In this document: positions 11,057-11,150 of the stretch, piece after piece
How the letters are laid out: each line of letters begins with the position of its first letter
Numbering within the stretch: the first letter of the stretch is position 1
NCBI GenBank assembly: GCA_030146285.1
Contig: JASLBZ010000193.1
Span: 1 to 11,150, forward strand
Direction of reading: 5' to 3'
From: Neisseriaceae bacterium
Lineage (GTDB): Bacteria; Pseudomonadota; Gammaproteobacteria; Burkholderiales; Neisseriaceae
Length of the DNA stretch: 11,150 bases
Translations under genes and position numbers: made by a program
The notes under the pieces: model-generated
What the model saw: only the letters and a program-made list of their open reading frames with translations
Database searches by the model: none
Told to the model about the DNA's origin: nothing

Positions 11057-11150
11057 AATATTTTCCTTTATATGGTTGATTTCAATTGGAAACTAAATCA
11101 TACCATATTCACATACCAAGTGATTAAAAGGGTGACAGCTCGGAAAGACG
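11057..11150. other. Upstream region of the winged-helix-like gene
   Basis: This 94-base stretch has no ORF. A minus-strand extended -10 (TGG before TATGAT, near 11088-11096) could start the gene at 11056, but no good -35 is visible at normal spacing. Nothing here identifies an attachment site. Confidence 0.3.

Noticed and set aside
1..11150. CRISPR array or insertion sequence
   Set aside because: No regularly spaced direct repeats with unique spacers and no transposase or terminal inverted repeats were seen; the only regular repeats are the 15-bp iterons.

Overview
The window is part of a lambda-like temperate prophage, almost all of it read on the minus strand. Composition is moderately AT-rich. 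The mix of gene types (Rha, DUF1364/YbcO, NinB, DUF1064, an S24 repressor, a YdaS-like Cro, a CII homologue, a DUF2939 protein) suggests a Moraxellaceae host, most likely Moraxella or a relative. That host call is inference; no host gene is clearly visible. No integrase, lysis genes, att site, tRNA or rRNA were found.

Layout in lambda order, inverted so that phage-rightward is the minus strand. (1) 9800-10570: a leftward-promoter (pL) equivalent with operators and a long structured, boxA-containing leader, then a terminator and a 90-aa ORF in the position of N. (2) 8232-9799: the repressor gene cI, then an outer-membrane lipoprotein gene exactly where lambda carries rexAB, closed by a strong terminator. 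(3) 8099-8231: the OR-like region with four copies of a 17-bp operator. (4) 8098-7107: cro-like, cII-like, a small ORF and an HTH_39 protein. A textbook CII site (TTGC-N6-TTGC plus a -10) lies inside the start of cII and points at cI. (5) 7110-5600: a replication initiator with a row of 15-bp iterons inside the gene (the probable origin) and its partner. (6) 5603-4210: a nin-like run of tightly overlapping genes (DUF1064 nuclease-like, a membrane peptide, NinB, a 57-aa ORF, YbcO-like). (7) 4206-3501: a Q-position protein, then a strong promoter overlapping its stop codon and an intrinsic terminator about 100-130 nt downstream, the lambda pR'-tR' arrangement. (8) 3491-2149: the start of the late region, cut into terminator-bounded pieces: a DUF2939 envelope protein with its own promoter (a moron) and rha. 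(9) 2134-1: a 58-aa SH3-like ORF, the small and large terminase subunits, and the first codons of the next gene, presumably the portal.

How it should work. In the lysogen CI binds the 17-bp sites in both clusters and shuts pR (cro, cII, replication, nin, Q) and pL. The cI-lipoprotein operon stays on, so the lipoprotein should be made constitutively by lysogens. On induction RecA-stimulated self-cleavage of CI opens both promoters, CII can re-establish cI from the pRE site, and the Q-position protein would let pR' transcripts pass the series of terminators into the packaging genes. On the far right an unrelated winged-helix-like gene runs convergently into the N-position ORF and may mark the edge of the phage module.

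The most interesting parts are the structured leader at about 9966-10266 (rrn-type boxA, pentaloop hairpins, long-range pairing, a 24-codon ORF, then a terminator and ORF), the lipoprotein in the rex position, and the terminators that divide the late region.
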